Translations under genes and position numbers: made by a program | In this document: piece by piece, positions 36,466-46,647 of the stretch | Layout: the number at the start of each line of letters is the position of its first letter | Position numbering within the stretch: the first letter of the stretch is position 1 | Notes under the pieces: generated by a model | Database searches by the model: none | Seen by the model: only the letters and a program-made list of their open reading frames with translations | Told to the model about the DNA's origin: nothing | Source of the DNA: Lachnospiraceae bacterium | Lineage (GTDB): Bacteria; Bacillota; Clostridia; Lachnospirales; Lachnospiraceae | Reading direction: 5' to 3' | Assembly: GCA_022796795.1 (NCBI GenBank) | Contig: JAAWJI010000019.1 | Coordinates: 1-64,000 of the forward strand | Length of the DNA: 64,000 bases

Positions 36466-38303
36466 AGTTTCTCCTCCATGGGCTCCAGGTACAAAACTAA
36501 TAGCCCGCCTTCCGGCTGTTTATCTCTTCCAATGATCCAGCTGCGGCTAGAAAGCTCCCTGGGATCCCCTGTGACATTTCCACACAAAAGCTCCCCGTCT
36601 TTCCCCGTCAACTTCTCCGTTAAAGGTTCCTGATTCAGCCCTTCTTTTCTTTCATCTGCTCCAAACAACACACACACGTGATAACGCTCTCCCTCTGGAA
36701 GAAGAGTCTCCAGCTCAAAGCGCACCTCTGCTTCCCGGTCCTCCCAGGGATTTGCCGCCACCAGAAGAAATCTTCCATCCTGTTCATACGCATAGGGAAT
36801 GGGAAGCGCCTCCCGGGACTGGTAATCTACACTGCAAAAATTTCTCTGAGAGGCTCCCATTTTACAGGTCTTTATAAAATCAGAAAATCGTTTCCGAAGA
36901 GTGATAAGCTTCTTCATATCCTCCAGCATAGCTGTCTTTTCCGGAATTTCCAGCTGTTCCCAGTTCAGCCAGCTGCCGTACAGCCAGCGTCCCTCTCCCG
37001 GCTCTCCCTCCCCGAATAAACCGGGGGTATGCCAGGGAATAGGCCGGTAATCCGCATTGAATTCCTCTCCCGCCATAAAGATGGGAATCCCCGGGGCCAA
37101 AAGGGACGCGTAGCCCGCCACATACCGGCTTCCCTGGATCCCATAGGGATTCTCCCCTTCCGGAAATCCCACCCAGCCATTATCATGGCAGCTCATCTGA
37201 ATCACAAAATACTGACCATCCTGTATTCGAAGAGGAAATTTTGCGTAAAGGGCTGTTTTTCTTCTCTCATATTCCACCTGATAATCGGCCTCCAGTACCC
37301 CTTCCCCATTGCTGTTCCAGGTCGTGCCCTCCCAGTCTCTGATCTTTACATTTTGAATCTCCTTTTTCTGATACACATGTTCCACTTTCAGGATTCCCAG
37401 CTGATTCACATAGGCGATTCCTAAGCGTTCCTCCTGTACGGGTACGCTTTCGTACTCTATCCCTGTCAGCTGCAGATTCCTGGTCTTGGAGAGCCCGGCG
37501 TTTGCCTGGGTCGTCTGGACGGTTCCATCCATATAACAGATTTCCACATCATACCGCTCTTCCCGCCGCTCCTGCCGGTCCCTGCAGTAATCCGCCACAT
37601 TGGTATATAACCGGCTGGAGGGATTTCTGCCCCAGTTGTGGCTCAAAGCCTCCCCGTGCTGAATCACATCCGTAACGCCCCGAATGGCAGGACCAGATTC
37701 CGCAATAATGGCAATGGCTCTTCCCGCCTCCCTGGCCTTTTTCCGGATCAGAGCCCACAGATCATTGCGGTAATGGGCCACATCCAGGCGATAGCCGTCA
37801 ATGCCGTACTCCGTCACATAGGAAACCCAGGTGGAAACCCACCACTGGTCCAGATCCTCATGGCCTCCATACCAGTCAAAATCCGTCATGCCCCAGGATC
37901 CCCCCTGAAACCAGTCTGGATGTTCCTCCACCAACGGACTATCCTTCATGACTCCGTGAGTGATTACATCCAGAAATACCCGGATCCCGTACTCATGGGC
38001 GCAGGCAATCATCTGCCGAAAATCTTCCGGGGAACCCAAGCTCTCATCCAGCCGGTCCGGCCGGATACAGGCATACTCGGTCCAGATATTATAAAAATGC
38101 TTTGCATCGCACTGTTGGTGCCCGCTAAGCCAGATTCCCGTGATCCCAAGCTCCGCCAGATAAGGAATCTTCTCCGCCAGGGAAGCAAAGGTTCCGGACT
38201 CCGGCCCCTTCGGTGAGGTAAACCCTTTTGTGGCAATCTCATAAATAATCATCTGCTCCAAAAACGCAGGAGCCTCCGTAACAGGGTATTCCATACTTTT
38301 CAC
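36462..38303 (-). CDS. GH13 alpha-amylase-family glycoside hydrolase
   Basis: GITGIWLSG; RVFLDVITHG; IDGYRLDVAHYRND (nucleophile Asp); IIAESG (acid/base Glu). Confidence 0.88.
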   Translation of the reverse strand: MKSMEYPVTEAPAFLEQMIIYEIATKGFTSPKGPESGTFASLAEKIPYLAELGITGIWLSGHQQCDAKHFYNIWTEYACIRPDRLDESLGSPEDFRQMIACAHEYGIRVFLDVITHGVMKDSPLVEEHPDWFQGGSWGMTDFDWYGGHEDLDQWWVSTWVSYVTEYGIDGYRLDVAHYRNDLWALIRKKAREAGRAIAIIAESGPAIRGVTDVIQHGEALSHNWGRNPSSRLYTNVADYCRDRQERREERYDVEICYMDGTVQTTQANAGLSKTRNLQLTGIEYESVPVQEERLGIAYVNQLGILKVEHVYQKKEIQNVKIRDWEGTTWNSNGEGVLEADYQVEYERRKTALYAKFPLRIQDGQYFVIQMSCHDNGWVGFPEGENPYGIQGSRYVAGYASLLAPGIPIFMAGEEFNADYRPIPWHTPGLFGEGEPGEGRWLYGSWLNWEQLEIPEKTAMLEDMKKLITLRKRFSDFIKTCKMGASQRNFCSVDYQSREALPIPYAYEQDGRFLLVAANPWEDREAEVRFELETLLPEGERYHVCVLFGADERKEGLNQEPLTEKLTGKDGELLCGNVTGDPRELSSRSWIIGRDKQPEGGLLVLYLEPMEEKL

Positions 38304-38353
38304 ACTCCTTTTCTTCTTTTTATACTTTTCTCCATGATACCATTATGCCTTTT

Positions 38354-38389
38354 CCTTGATCGCCTTGATCGCCTTGATCGCCTTGATTG
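38354..38389. repeat. 9-bp tandem repeat (CCTTGATCG), 4 copies
   Basis: ccttgatcg ccttgatcg ccttgatcg ccttgattg. Confidence 0.9.
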
Positions 38390-38414
38390 TCTTTATGCCT
38401 TCACCGCACCGCTG

Positions 38415-39251
38415 CTATCCCTTTACCGATCCGGCCACCATGCTCTCCGCGATCTGTTCCTGCAGCACCACATACACCACCAGGGTAGGCAGTATGCATA
38501 AAACCAGAGCAGCAAACATGGAGGAATAATTAAAGCTAAAGGCAGAAGTAAAATATTTAATTGTCAGGGGCAAGGTCCTGTTTTTCTCGCTGGAAGTCAA
38601 AAGCATGGCGTACATAAACTCATTCCAGGAAAATATAAAGGTGAGAATGGCCGCGCTTGCCATGGCTGATTTGCTCACCGGCAGCATTACATGCAGAAAG
38701 GTCCGACCAAATCCGGCCCCGTCAATACAGGCCGCATCCTCCAGCTCCTGGGGGATGGACAAGAAGAAGTTTCTCATCAAAAACAAGCTCATGGCCATGC
38801 CAAAACCTGTGTATACCAGGATCAACCCTGCCTTTGTGTCATACAGCCCCAGTTTATTTACCACAAAGTACACGGGCTGCACCATGGCGTTGGAGGGGAT
38901 CAGCATGGAGGATATGAGCAGTAGAAACATTACATTTTTCCCCCTAAACCGGCACCGGGCCAATACATACCCTGCCATGGAATAGATGACCACCGCCAGA
39001 AGGGTGCTGATCCCGGCCACGGTTAAGGAAGTGAGAAACCGGGAAAAAATGTCCACCTTTTCCATGGCGATTTTGTACCCGTCCAGATACAGGGAGGTGG
39101 GCAGGGAAAAGCTGGAGGACAGTATCTGATTGTTCGTCTTAAAAGAGGACAGGAGCACCCACAGAAAGGGGAAGGTAGAAATCAGAACCACCACAGCCAT
39201 GACCATATAATCCAGGAGCTTTTGTCCTCTGTATTTCTTTGTCTTCATCAC
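38415..39251 (-). CDS. Carbohydrate ABC transporter permease (MalG type)
   Basis: EAA motif LEDAACIDGAGFGRTFLHVMLPVSK. Confidence 0.93.
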   Translation of the reverse strand: MMKTKKYRGQKLLDYMVMAVVVLISTFPFLWVLLSSFKTNNQILSSSFSLPTSLYLDGYKIAMEKVDIFSRFLTSLTVAGISTLLAVVIYSMAGYVLARCRFRGKNVMFLLLISSMLIPSNAMVQPVYFVVNKLGLYDTKAGLILVYTGFGMAMSLFLMRNFFLSIPQELEDAACIDGAGFGRTFLHVMLPVSKSAMASAAILTFIFSWNEFMYAMLLTSSEKNRTLPLTIKYFTSAFSFNYSSMFAALVLCILPTLVVYVVLQEQIAESMVAGSVKG

Positions 39252-39261
39252 ATTCTCCCCC

Positions 39262-40131
39262 CTAATCTGCCCGGTTCATGCCGAATAATTTATTACACAG
39301 CAGCATGGTTGCAATCCCCAGTATCAGGAGCAAAATCCCCAGGGTATTGGCATATCCATACTGATTGCTCTGAATAATCTTGTTTACCATCATCACCGAG
39401 ATGGTCATGGTAGAATCCCCCGGCCCCCCGTTGGTAGTCATATAAATACACTCAAATTCCTTGAAAACTGCCGTAACCGCTACGATGGCGCCTGTGCCAA
39501 TGGCTCTTCGAAGCAAAGGCAGGTATATGTACCAGTCCACCTGCAGGGCCGTGGCCCCGTCTATCTTGGCCGACTCCTCAATTTCATGGGAAATGGAGCT
39601 CAGCTCTGCAAACACAATCAGGGTAATCACCGCCGCATACCACAGCCAGATATTGGTCACACTGAACAGTGCTGTTTCCGGCTCCGCCAGCCAGTTTCTG
39701 GACAGATGCTCCAGTCCCGCTGCCTTCAAAGCCGTATTGAGGATTCCCACATCCGGCTTATAGATAAACACAAACATAAGGGACAGGGCGGATCTGGACA
39801 CGATGTTGGGCAGCATAAATACACTTCTGGTAAAACGCCAGCCTTTGCGCTTCCGTTTCAGCACCAGAGCTACCCAAACCCCGAAGGGAACATGGATGCA
39901 GACTGCCAGAAGAGCCCATAAAAGGGTATGTCCCAGGGCTGTGCGAAAAACAGGATCCCTCACAATATCCGCATAATTTTTCAGTCCGATAAACCGCATG
40001 GACTGCATCCCGTTCCATTTGGTAAAGCTTGATACAAAAGCAAGCACCAGGGGGCCTAAGTAGATCAGAATGAACAGCACAAGAGCAGGAGCCAAAAAGC
40101 TGGCGATCCATACTTTATTCCTTTGTCTCAT
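39262..40131 (-). CDS. Sugar ABC transporter permease (MalF type)
   Basis: EIEESAKIDGATALQVDWYIYLPLL EAA motif, 6 TM. Confidence 0.93.
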   Translation of the reverse strand: MRQRNKVWIASFLAPALVLFILIYLGPLVLAFVSSFTKWNGMQSMRFIGLKNYADIVRDPVFRTALGHTLLWALLAVCIHVPFGVWVALVLKRKRKGWRFTRSVFMLPNIVSRSALSLMFVFIYKPDVGILNTALKAAGLEHLSRNWLAEPETALFSVTNIWLWYAAVITLIVFAELSSISHEIEESAKIDGATALQVDWYIYLPLLRRAIGTGAIVAVTAVFKEFECIYMTTNGGPGDSTMTISVMMVNKIIQSNQYGYANTLGILLLILGIATMLLCNKLFGMNRAD

Positions 40132-40142
40132 CTCATTCTTCC

Positions 40143-41498
40143 TTACTGAATATCTTCTTTGTATTGGGCAGCGCCCTGGTTGAGCATTTCTATAAACTGA
40201 TCCACGGAAATAGCTCCGGAAACCAGGTTAGGGATTTCCCGCCCAAACACATCGTTTTGGATCACAGGATCCCATTTGGTCTGATAGCTGGGAAGTACCA
40301 CGTCCACATCGCTTGTCACATCCACACACTCCTTCATCGTGGAGCTCATGGCATCATAGTCCTCCTGGGGAATCTCCACCACAGAGGAAAACTCTCCCGA
40401 CTCCACCGCCCGTTTCTGGGCATACGCCTCTCTGGAGTAAAACTTCATAAACGCAATGGCCCCTTCTGCCGCGGCCTCCCCCTGATCTGTGGTTACACAC
40501 CAGCTGGTCTGCTCCATGGATCCAACCATGACATTTTCCGGGAAGGGAGCATAGCCTACTTTTTCCGCAAAGCCTGCCTCCGCATAGTCCTCATCGGTGA
40601 GACTTGGCATCATCCAGGGACCATTGGCGATCATGGCCGTATTTCCGCTAAAAAAGTTGTTGGCTGCCAAAGCATAGGTTCCTCCCACCGCGTCCGGCGT
40701 GGTATATTGAAACTGGCGGATCAGAAGCTCCATGGCCTCCTTCACCTCCACTGTCTCAAAATCATCCGGAAACTGCTGGTCCATAAAAGTCCGGCCTGCT
40801 TCGCTGGCTCCCAGATAAGCGGTAGAAAGCAGCATGGGACACCAGGCGGTCTCTGTGGTATGCAAGGAAAGAGCCGGAATATTGTTTTCCTTAAGCTTTT
40901 CGCAGGCTTCCCAGAATGCATCCCAGGTTTTGGGGAATTCTCCGATGCCGGCTTTCTCAAACAGCTCTTTATTATAGTAGATTCCCGTCAGCTGCATTCC
41001 GGAGCTGGGAATCATATACATGCTCCCATCCTCCCTTAAAAACTCCTGGAGCCCCTGGGGCATCAGACGGCTTTTCCACTCCCCGTCCGCCTCCAGATAA
41101 GGAGCCACGTTGACCAGACAGTCATTTTCTACCAGCAGTTCGTAAAAGGCAGGCTCTGGCCCCACCTGAATCAGGGCCGGCATGGAATTGGAGGCGTTCA
41201 GCATCTTAAGCTTGGACCGGTAATCATCAGAAGAACCGGCCAGATATTCCGGCTCCATCTGATAGACGCCCTCATATTCCCGGTTAAAGTCCTCCACAAT
41301 GGCACGCATCTGAATATCCTGGGAGTCATTTGTCCCTGTAGTGAGGATAATGGGAATCTTCACCACTCCTTCTCCTGAAGCCTGGATTTCGCTGCTCTCC
41401 CCAACCGCTGGTTTTTGCTCCTGCCCTTTCCCGCATGCAGTCAACATCAGAACCATGCACACACTTAAGATTCCCGCTACACTCTTTTTCAACATCAC
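40143..41498 (-). CDS. Extracellular sugar-binding lipoprotein of ABC transporter
   Basis: Lipobox LMLTACGKG and family 1 solute-binding architecture. Confidence 0.93.
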   Translation of the reverse strand: MMLKKSVAGILSVCMVLMLTACGKGQEQKPAVGESSEIQASGEGVVKIPIILTTGTNDSQDIQMRAIVEDFNREYEGVYQMEPEYLAGSSDDYRSKLKMLNASNSMPALIQVGPEPAFYELLVENDCLVNVAPYLEADGEWKSRLMPQGLQEFLREDGSMYMIPSSGMQLTGIYYNKELFEKAGIGEFPKTWDAFWEACEKLKENNIPALSLHTTETAWCPMLLSTAYLGASEAGRTFMDQQFPDDFETVEVKEAMELLIRQFQYTTPDAVGGTYALAANNFFSGNTAMIANGPWMMPSLTDEDYAEAGFAEKVGYAPFPENVMVGSMEQTSWCVTTDQGEAAAEGAIAFMKFYSREAYAQKRAVESGEFSSVVEIPQEDYDAMSSTMKECVDVTSDVDVVLPSYQTKWDPVIQNDVFGREIPNLVSGAISVDQFIEMLNQGAAQYKEDIQ

Positions 41499-41609
41499 GC
41501 ATCCCTCCGTTTTCTTCTACAGAACAGAGAAAAATCCGGTATTATTTCATCTGTTCTCTGTCATTTTTTCTAGTTATGTGTTTATTATAGCAAGTCTTCT
41601 TGTATATCC

Positions 41610-41638
41610 TGTATAAAAAAGAATACCTCCTTTGTCAA
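41610..41638 (-). promoter_or_regulatory. Promoter of sugar ABC operon
   Basis: Minus strand TTGACA (41633-41638), 17 bp, TATACA (41610-41615). Confidence 0.55.
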
Positions 41639-41715
41639 TTATAATACATTTATATAAAAAGAGGATGCATCCTTTGGTGGGCTTTTGCTTCCCAGATCCC
41701 AGCTTCCTCTAACGC

Positions 41716-41735
41716 AAAAAAGGGCATGACGCCCT
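41716..41735 (-). terminator. Intrinsic terminator after the sensor kinase gene
   Basis: Minus strand AGGGC-GTCAT-GCCCT followed by a T-tract. Confidence 0.7.
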
Positions 41736-41748
41736 CTTTTCCTGTTCC

Positions 41749-43494
41749 CTATTCCAGAATCCAAAGCACACAGCTGGTTCCTTCCATCTCCCTCTCATAG
41801 TGAATCCTAAAATTCTCCCCATAGCGCAGCAACAGACGGCACACCACATTGGAGATCCCATATCCGCCGTATTTCTGGGGGAATATATTCTTGATCTCCT
41901 CCAGACTTTTCTCCTGCATGCCATTCAAAAGCTTAGCGGTCTCCCCGTCTATAGAACGTCCGTTATTTTGAATACAGATCTTTGCCCATCCTCCCTGTTT
42001 CTTTACAGAAATATAAATTCTGCCGCCCTCATAGATATCCTGGAATCCATATTTTATACAGTTCTCCACAATAGGCTGCAGAATAATCTTGGGAACCTTT
42101 ACAGACAGCAGGGACTCGTCCACGCAGATCTCATAGGTGAAAAGATCTGTGCTGCGAATCTTCTCGATTTCCAAGTAGGCCTGTACATGCTCCAGCTCAT
42201 CCCTCAGTGGGATCTCATTCTCTCCCTTGCTTAAGCTGATTCGAAGAAGCCTGGACAGGGATTGGATCAGACATATCATTCTCTGGTCCCCATTCATCCG
42301 CGCCAGCATATGAATATTATCCAGCGTATTATAGAGAAAGTGCGGATTGATCTGATAGACCAGAGAGTTGTATTCATTAATCCGGATCTCCTCCTGCTCT
42401 GCCTTTACCTGCTCCATAAGCGTTTCAATATGGCTTAGCATGTGATTGTAGGCCACAGCCATCTGGTCCAGTTCCGTATTGGTTTCCATTTCAATGGATT
42501 GGCTTAAGCTTCTGGCGCTGAAATTGCTCATAACATCGCTGAATTTTCGAATATTCACAAGATAAGGGCGGGCAGCCACATAAGAAATCCCCACGCAGAT
42601 GCAGATGGCCGTTGCCATAATCAGCAGTACGCTTCGCAAAAACAAATGGGCAGGCTCCCGAATCACTGCCATGGGAACCACAGAGCCCAAAACAAACCCC
42701 CATTCCCTGTCATTGCTGATAATATAAGCCTGATTATCCTGAAACATTGTACAGGCAGCCGCTCCCTCCTCTGGCAGATTCTGCCGGATCAGCTTCCATT
42801 CCTCCTCCCCAATCCTTGCATCTCCCTGCCAAAAACAAGTCTCCCCGTTTTGGCTCAACATAAAATAGGAGGCATCCTCATGCTTTTGGATACCGTTAAA
42901 CATATCCTGAAAAAACTGGTCCTCCACCTTAATAATCAGCACTCCCGGCGGCACATTCCGCTCCATATGACGGATATTGCGCACCAGAAAAAGCCCCTTC
43001 TGGGCTTCCCCTGCGATTTTGATTTCACTGTACAGCAGCAGAGGCTTTGCGTAATCTGCTTCCAGGGCTCTTTGCATTTCCTCTGACAGAATATCCTGGG
43101 GACGGATTCCCGGAATAACCTGATTGAGAAAATATCCATTCTCTTTATTATCCAGAAAAAAACAGTATTCCGCATACTGATTGTTTGTAAACCAAAGGCT
43201 CCTGTTCACATAGGCCTGCTCCTGAGGAAGCAGGGGCTGCTGTTCCAGGGACCTCTGAATATAGGGATTTGTAATGTATCCCTCTGTTAATTCCTCAAAG
43301 CCTTTCAGGATCAGCTGGTAATTGCTCAGCATTCTGGTATTGCTGTATGTATAATTCTCCAGATTCAGCTTTGTGACTCTCTCATTGATGGAGCTTCCCA
43401 AAATCAGGCCTGTAATGCTCAAAGGCAAAATAGACGCCAGCAGGGTATAAAGAATCAGCTTTTTCTGGATTCCATAAAACCGTCTCTTTTTCAT
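41749..43494 (-). CDS. Sensor histidine kinase (YesM/LytS type)
   Basis: SLVYQINPHFLYNTLDNIHMLARMN; ILQPIVENCIKYGF; GYGISNVVCRL. Confidence 0.95.
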   Translation of the reverse strand: MKKRRFYGIQKKLILYTLLASILPLSITGLILGSSINERVTKLNLENYTYSNTRMLSNYQLILKGFEELTEGYITNPYIQRSLEQQPLLPQEQAYVNRSLWFTNNQYAEYCFFLDNKENGYFLNQVIPGIRPQDILSEEMQRALEADYAKPLLLYSEIKIAGEAQKGLFLVRNIRHMERNVPPGVLIIKVEDQFFQDMFNGIQKHEDASYFMLSQNGETCFWQGDARIGEEEWKLIRQNLPEEGAAACTMFQDNQAYIISNDREWGFVLGSVVPMAVIREPAHLFLRSVLLIMATAICICVGISYVAARPYLVNIRKFSDVMSNFSARSLSQSIEMETNTELDQMAVAYNHMLSHIETLMEQVKAEQEEIRINEYNSLVYQINPHFLYNTLDNIHMLARMNGDQRMICLIQSLSRLLRISLSKGENEIPLRDELEHVQAYLEIEKIRSTDLFTYEICVDESLLSVKVPKIILQPIVENCIKYGFQDIYEGGRIYISVKKQGGWAKICIQNNGRSIDGETAKLLNGMQEKSLEEIKNIFPQKYGGYGISNVVCRLLLRYGENFRIHYEREMEGTSCVLWILE

Positions 43495-44303
43495 TGCCCC
43501 TGTTCTCTCCGATATTCTGTAGGCAGAACTCCCATGATCCGCTTAAACTGCTGGGTAAAATAAGAGGGATTGGGAATTCCCACCTGTTCTCCGATCTCTG
43601 TAATGGTATAACTGGAATCCCGAAGAAGCCCTCTGGCCTTTTTCATCCGCTCCTCCAGTAAATACTGCTTGAAAGAAGCGTCCATACACTGCTTAAAAAT
43701 TCTTCCAAAATACAGGGCGTTTAAATGTACCGCCTCCGCCACCTCCTTGATATTCAGCGACTCCTCCCAAAGATGCTCCTGTATATAGCTGACCGCGCCG
43801 CTGATATATTCTCTGGCGTTGTTGCGGATATTTTTAAGATAGAGCTCCTCCTTCCAGATCTCTTCCTCCTGCTGCCTGCTGTTTCCCTCATAGGACTGGA
43901 GCAGCTTTCGGATCTTTTTCTGCTGCCTGCACACATCCCCGGCCGACGCCACTGCTGCCAGAAGCTTCTCATCCTCCAGGGGCTTTAAAAGATAGGTAAA
44001 AGCTCCCAGCTCGCAGGCCTGCTGGGCGTAGGTAAAATCCTGATAGGCGCTGATCACAAGATAGAGAATATCCTCACACTCATCTTTCAGCCGGCGGATC
44101 AGCTCCAGGCCTGTCATTCCCTTCATCCGCACATCAGTGATCACCACATCCGGCCTCGTCTCACGGATTTCCAAAAGGGCTTTCTTGGGATTTACGGTTG
44201 ATCCCGCCACCGTAAATCCCAGACTTTCCCAGTCATACGTATGAACCAGTCCCTCTAAAATAATAGGTTCATCATCTACAAGATACAACCTTAAGCGTTC
44301 CAA
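43491..44303 (-). CDS. AraC-type response regulator (YesN type)
   Basis: LYLVDDEPIILEGL...PDVVITDVRMKGMTGLELI... C-terminal AraC HTH ITEIGEQVGIPNPSYFTQQFKRIMGVLPTEYR. Confidence 0.95.
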   Translation of the reverse strand: MERLRLYLVDDEPIILEGLVHTYDWESLGFTVAGSTVNPKKALLEIRETRPDVVITDVRMKGMTGLELIRRLKDECEDILYLVISAYQDFTYAQQACELGAFTYLLKPLEDEKLLAAVASAGDVCRQQKKIRKLLQSYEGNSRQQEEEIWKEELYLKNIRNNAREYISGAVSYIQEHLWEESLNIKEVAEAVHLNALYFGRIFKQCMDASFKQYLLEERMKKARGLLRDSSYTITEIGEQVGIPNPSYFTQQFKRIMGVLPTEYRREQGQ

Positions 44304-44511
44304 GTACCTTCTCCTTCTCTCCTTGGACCATCCCTCGATCCTTGGTTTTTCAGCACATTCCCATAATCCTCTTAGTGTAAGAGGCTGTCTGAAACATCTA
44401 TATCCATATTGTACTCAAAATCCGCGTACTTGGCAAGAATGACTCAGGGGCAGATACATCCAGGCTCACAGAAATGATTGGCATTGGCAAATCCATTTCT
44501 CATTGGCTGCA

Positions 44512-46437
44512 TCAATGAGCTTCTCCTTTCAACGGAAATCCCATATCCATGAGCCACAAAAACCGCTCTCCTTGCAGCTTACATTCCCGGGAATCCTCAC
44601 CCAGAGCGCATACCTTTACGCCCTTCTGGGCCTCCAGATATGCCAGAAGTCCCAGGGTATACCCAGCCGGAAAAGCTTTTGCCTCCCCGCTCAAGAAAGA
44701 AAGCTGTGCATCCAGAAGATCCCGAAACGCCGGCGATCCGGTCATTCTGTACAATCTGGCAAATAAAAGGGCCACAGCCCCGTTTCCCGAGGGGAGGGCC
44801 CCGTCATAGGACTCCTTGGGTCTTAAAATCAACGCTTCATTTTCCAGGGAATAGCGGAAATACCCGCCCCTTTGGGCATCCCCAAACAAGGAATCCAGTT
44901 CCTTTGCCACCCGCACCGCTTCCACAAACTCCTCCTTTTCCCCCAGCGTCTCATGAAGCTCTAAACAGGCCAGCCCATAGAAGGCATAGTCCTCCAGCTG
45001 GCCGGGAAAGGCTGCCTCCCCTTTTCTCCAACGGATCTTAAGCCTCCCCTTTGTATCCCGCAGATTTTGGCGCAGAAATTCCATACAGCTCCTGGCCCGC
45101 TCTCCCAGAGCCGGCTCCTTAAGAATCCTGGCTCCCCTTGCATAGGCCAAAATCATAAGGCTGTTCCAGGAGGTCAGCACCTTGTCGTCCAGATGCAGCT
45201 CATATCGTTCCTTCCGGTAAGAGAGCAATAAATCCACAGCCTCCTGCCACCAGAAGGGGCGCTCCTCCGGCGTGCATCCGATCCGGTTGGGAATATTTTT
45301 CCCCTCAAAGTTTCCCTGCTCTGTGATCTGATAAAACCCACAGAATTCCCTTCCCCTCTCCTCACCCAGCACATACAAAATTTCTTCCTTGGCAAAGAGA
45401 TAATACTTTCCCTCCTCATGGCCGCTGTCCGCATCCTGGCCGCAGGAAAAGCCGCCCTCCTTTTGCAGCAATTCCCGCTCCGCATAGGCAAATATGCGCT
45501 TTGCGGCCTCCCGGTATTCTGGACGGCCCGTCTGGTCAAAGGCCTCCAGATACGCGGCCGCCAACAGGGCGTTATCGTAAAGCATTTTCTCAAAATGGGG
45601 AACCAGCCACTGGTCATCCGTGGAATACCGGGAAAAGCCCCCGCCGATCTGGTCGAAAATCCCGCCCTGATACATACAGTGAAGGGTCCGCTCCGCCATT
45701 TCCTGAGGCCTCTTCTCCTTTTTCCAGGCTCCATAGCGCAGAAGAAATACCAGCTGGTGCGCCTGGGGAAATTTAGGCGCCCTTCCAAAGCCTCCATTTT
45801 TCGCATCAAATTGTTTTTCAAACCAAAGTACAGCCTGGGTGAGAAGATATTCTGGAAAATCTCTGAGCTCCTTGGCTTTTCTTTCATTTTCCCACCCTGT
45901 CTCTGGAGCCGGATTCTCCTCTCCTCCCTCTTGCCGTTCTCTCATATATTCTGTCAGCTGCTTTCCCGACTGTCGAAGCCCCCGGGCATCCTGACTCCAT
46001 TTCCGCCCAATCTCCTGCAGCAATTCCACAAGGCCCATTCTCCCGTAATGAGAGTGCTTAGGCAGGTAAGTCCCCACAAAAATCGGGTTTTGCTCCTCAT
46101 CCAGCACTGCTGTCAGAGGCCAGCCCCCCAAGCCTGTGACAGCCTGGCACACATCCATATAAACCGCATCCACATCCGGACGCTCCTCCCGGTCCACCTT
46201 CACGCTGATGAAATGTTGGTTCAGAAGCTCCGCCACCTCCCGGTCCTCAAAGGATTCCGCCGCCATCACATGACACCAGTGGCAGGTGGAATATCCAATG
46301 CTCAGAAACACCGGCTTTCCCTCCCGGCGCGCCCGGGCAAAGGCTTCCTCTCCCCAGGGATACCAGTCCACAGGGTTGTGGACATGCTGCCGGAGATAAG
46401 GAGACGGTTCCCCTGATAAGTGGTTTGTATATTTCAT
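44512..46437 (-). CDS. Thioredoxin-domain / glycosidase-like protein YyaL (DUF255)
   Basis: [36 protein letters not shown]...[16 protein letters not shown]. Confidence 0.94.
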   Translation of the reverse strand: MKYTNHLSGEPSPYLRQHVHNPVDWYPWGEEAFARARREGKPVFLSIGYSTCHWCHVMAAESFEDREVAELLNQHFISVKVDREERPDVDAVYMDVCQAVTGLGGWPLTAVLDEEQNPIFVGTYLPKHSHYGRMGLVELLQEIGRKWSQDARGLRQSGKQLTEYMRERQEGGEENPAPETGWENERKAKELRDFPEYLLTQAVLWFEKQFDAKNGGFGRAPKFPQAHQLVFLLRYGAWKKEKRPQEMAERTLHCMYQGGIFDQIGGGFSRYSTDDQWLVPHFEKMLYDNALLAAAYLEAFDQTGRPEYREAAKRIFAYAERELLQKEGGFSCGQDADSGHEEGKYYLFAKEEILYVLGEERGREFCGFYQITEQGNFEGKNIPNRIGCTPEERPFWWQEAVDLLLSYRKERYELHLDDKVLTSWNSLMILAYARGARILKEPALGERARSCMEFLRQNLRDTKGRLKIRWRKGEAAFPGQLEDYAFYGLACLELHETLGEKEEFVEAVRVAKELDSLFGDAQRGGYFRYSLENEALILRPKESYDGALPSGNGAVALLFARLYRMTGSPAFRDLLDAQLSFLSGEAKAFPAGYTLGLLAYLEAQKGVKVCALGEDSRECKLQGERFLWLMDMGFPLKGEAH

Positions 46438-46647
46438 AAAACATACTCCTTTTTTATACTTTTCCCCTATTATAAGGAAATCTTCGCGTTTTATACTGCC
46501 TGACCGGCGGATACAGAAATATTCTTCTGTTTCCCTTTTCCAATCGACACGTAGAAAAGGACTGTGTTTTGCCACAGCCCTCTTCTAATCTTTGTATTTT
46601 ATGAGATTTCCGGTTTATCTCCTTCCCTTTCTCTGACAATCTGGAGG

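Noticed and set aside
44340-44511. 'AGAGGCTGTCTGAAAC' segment as a possible IS end
   Set aside because: No matching second terminal repeat or transposase remnant seen
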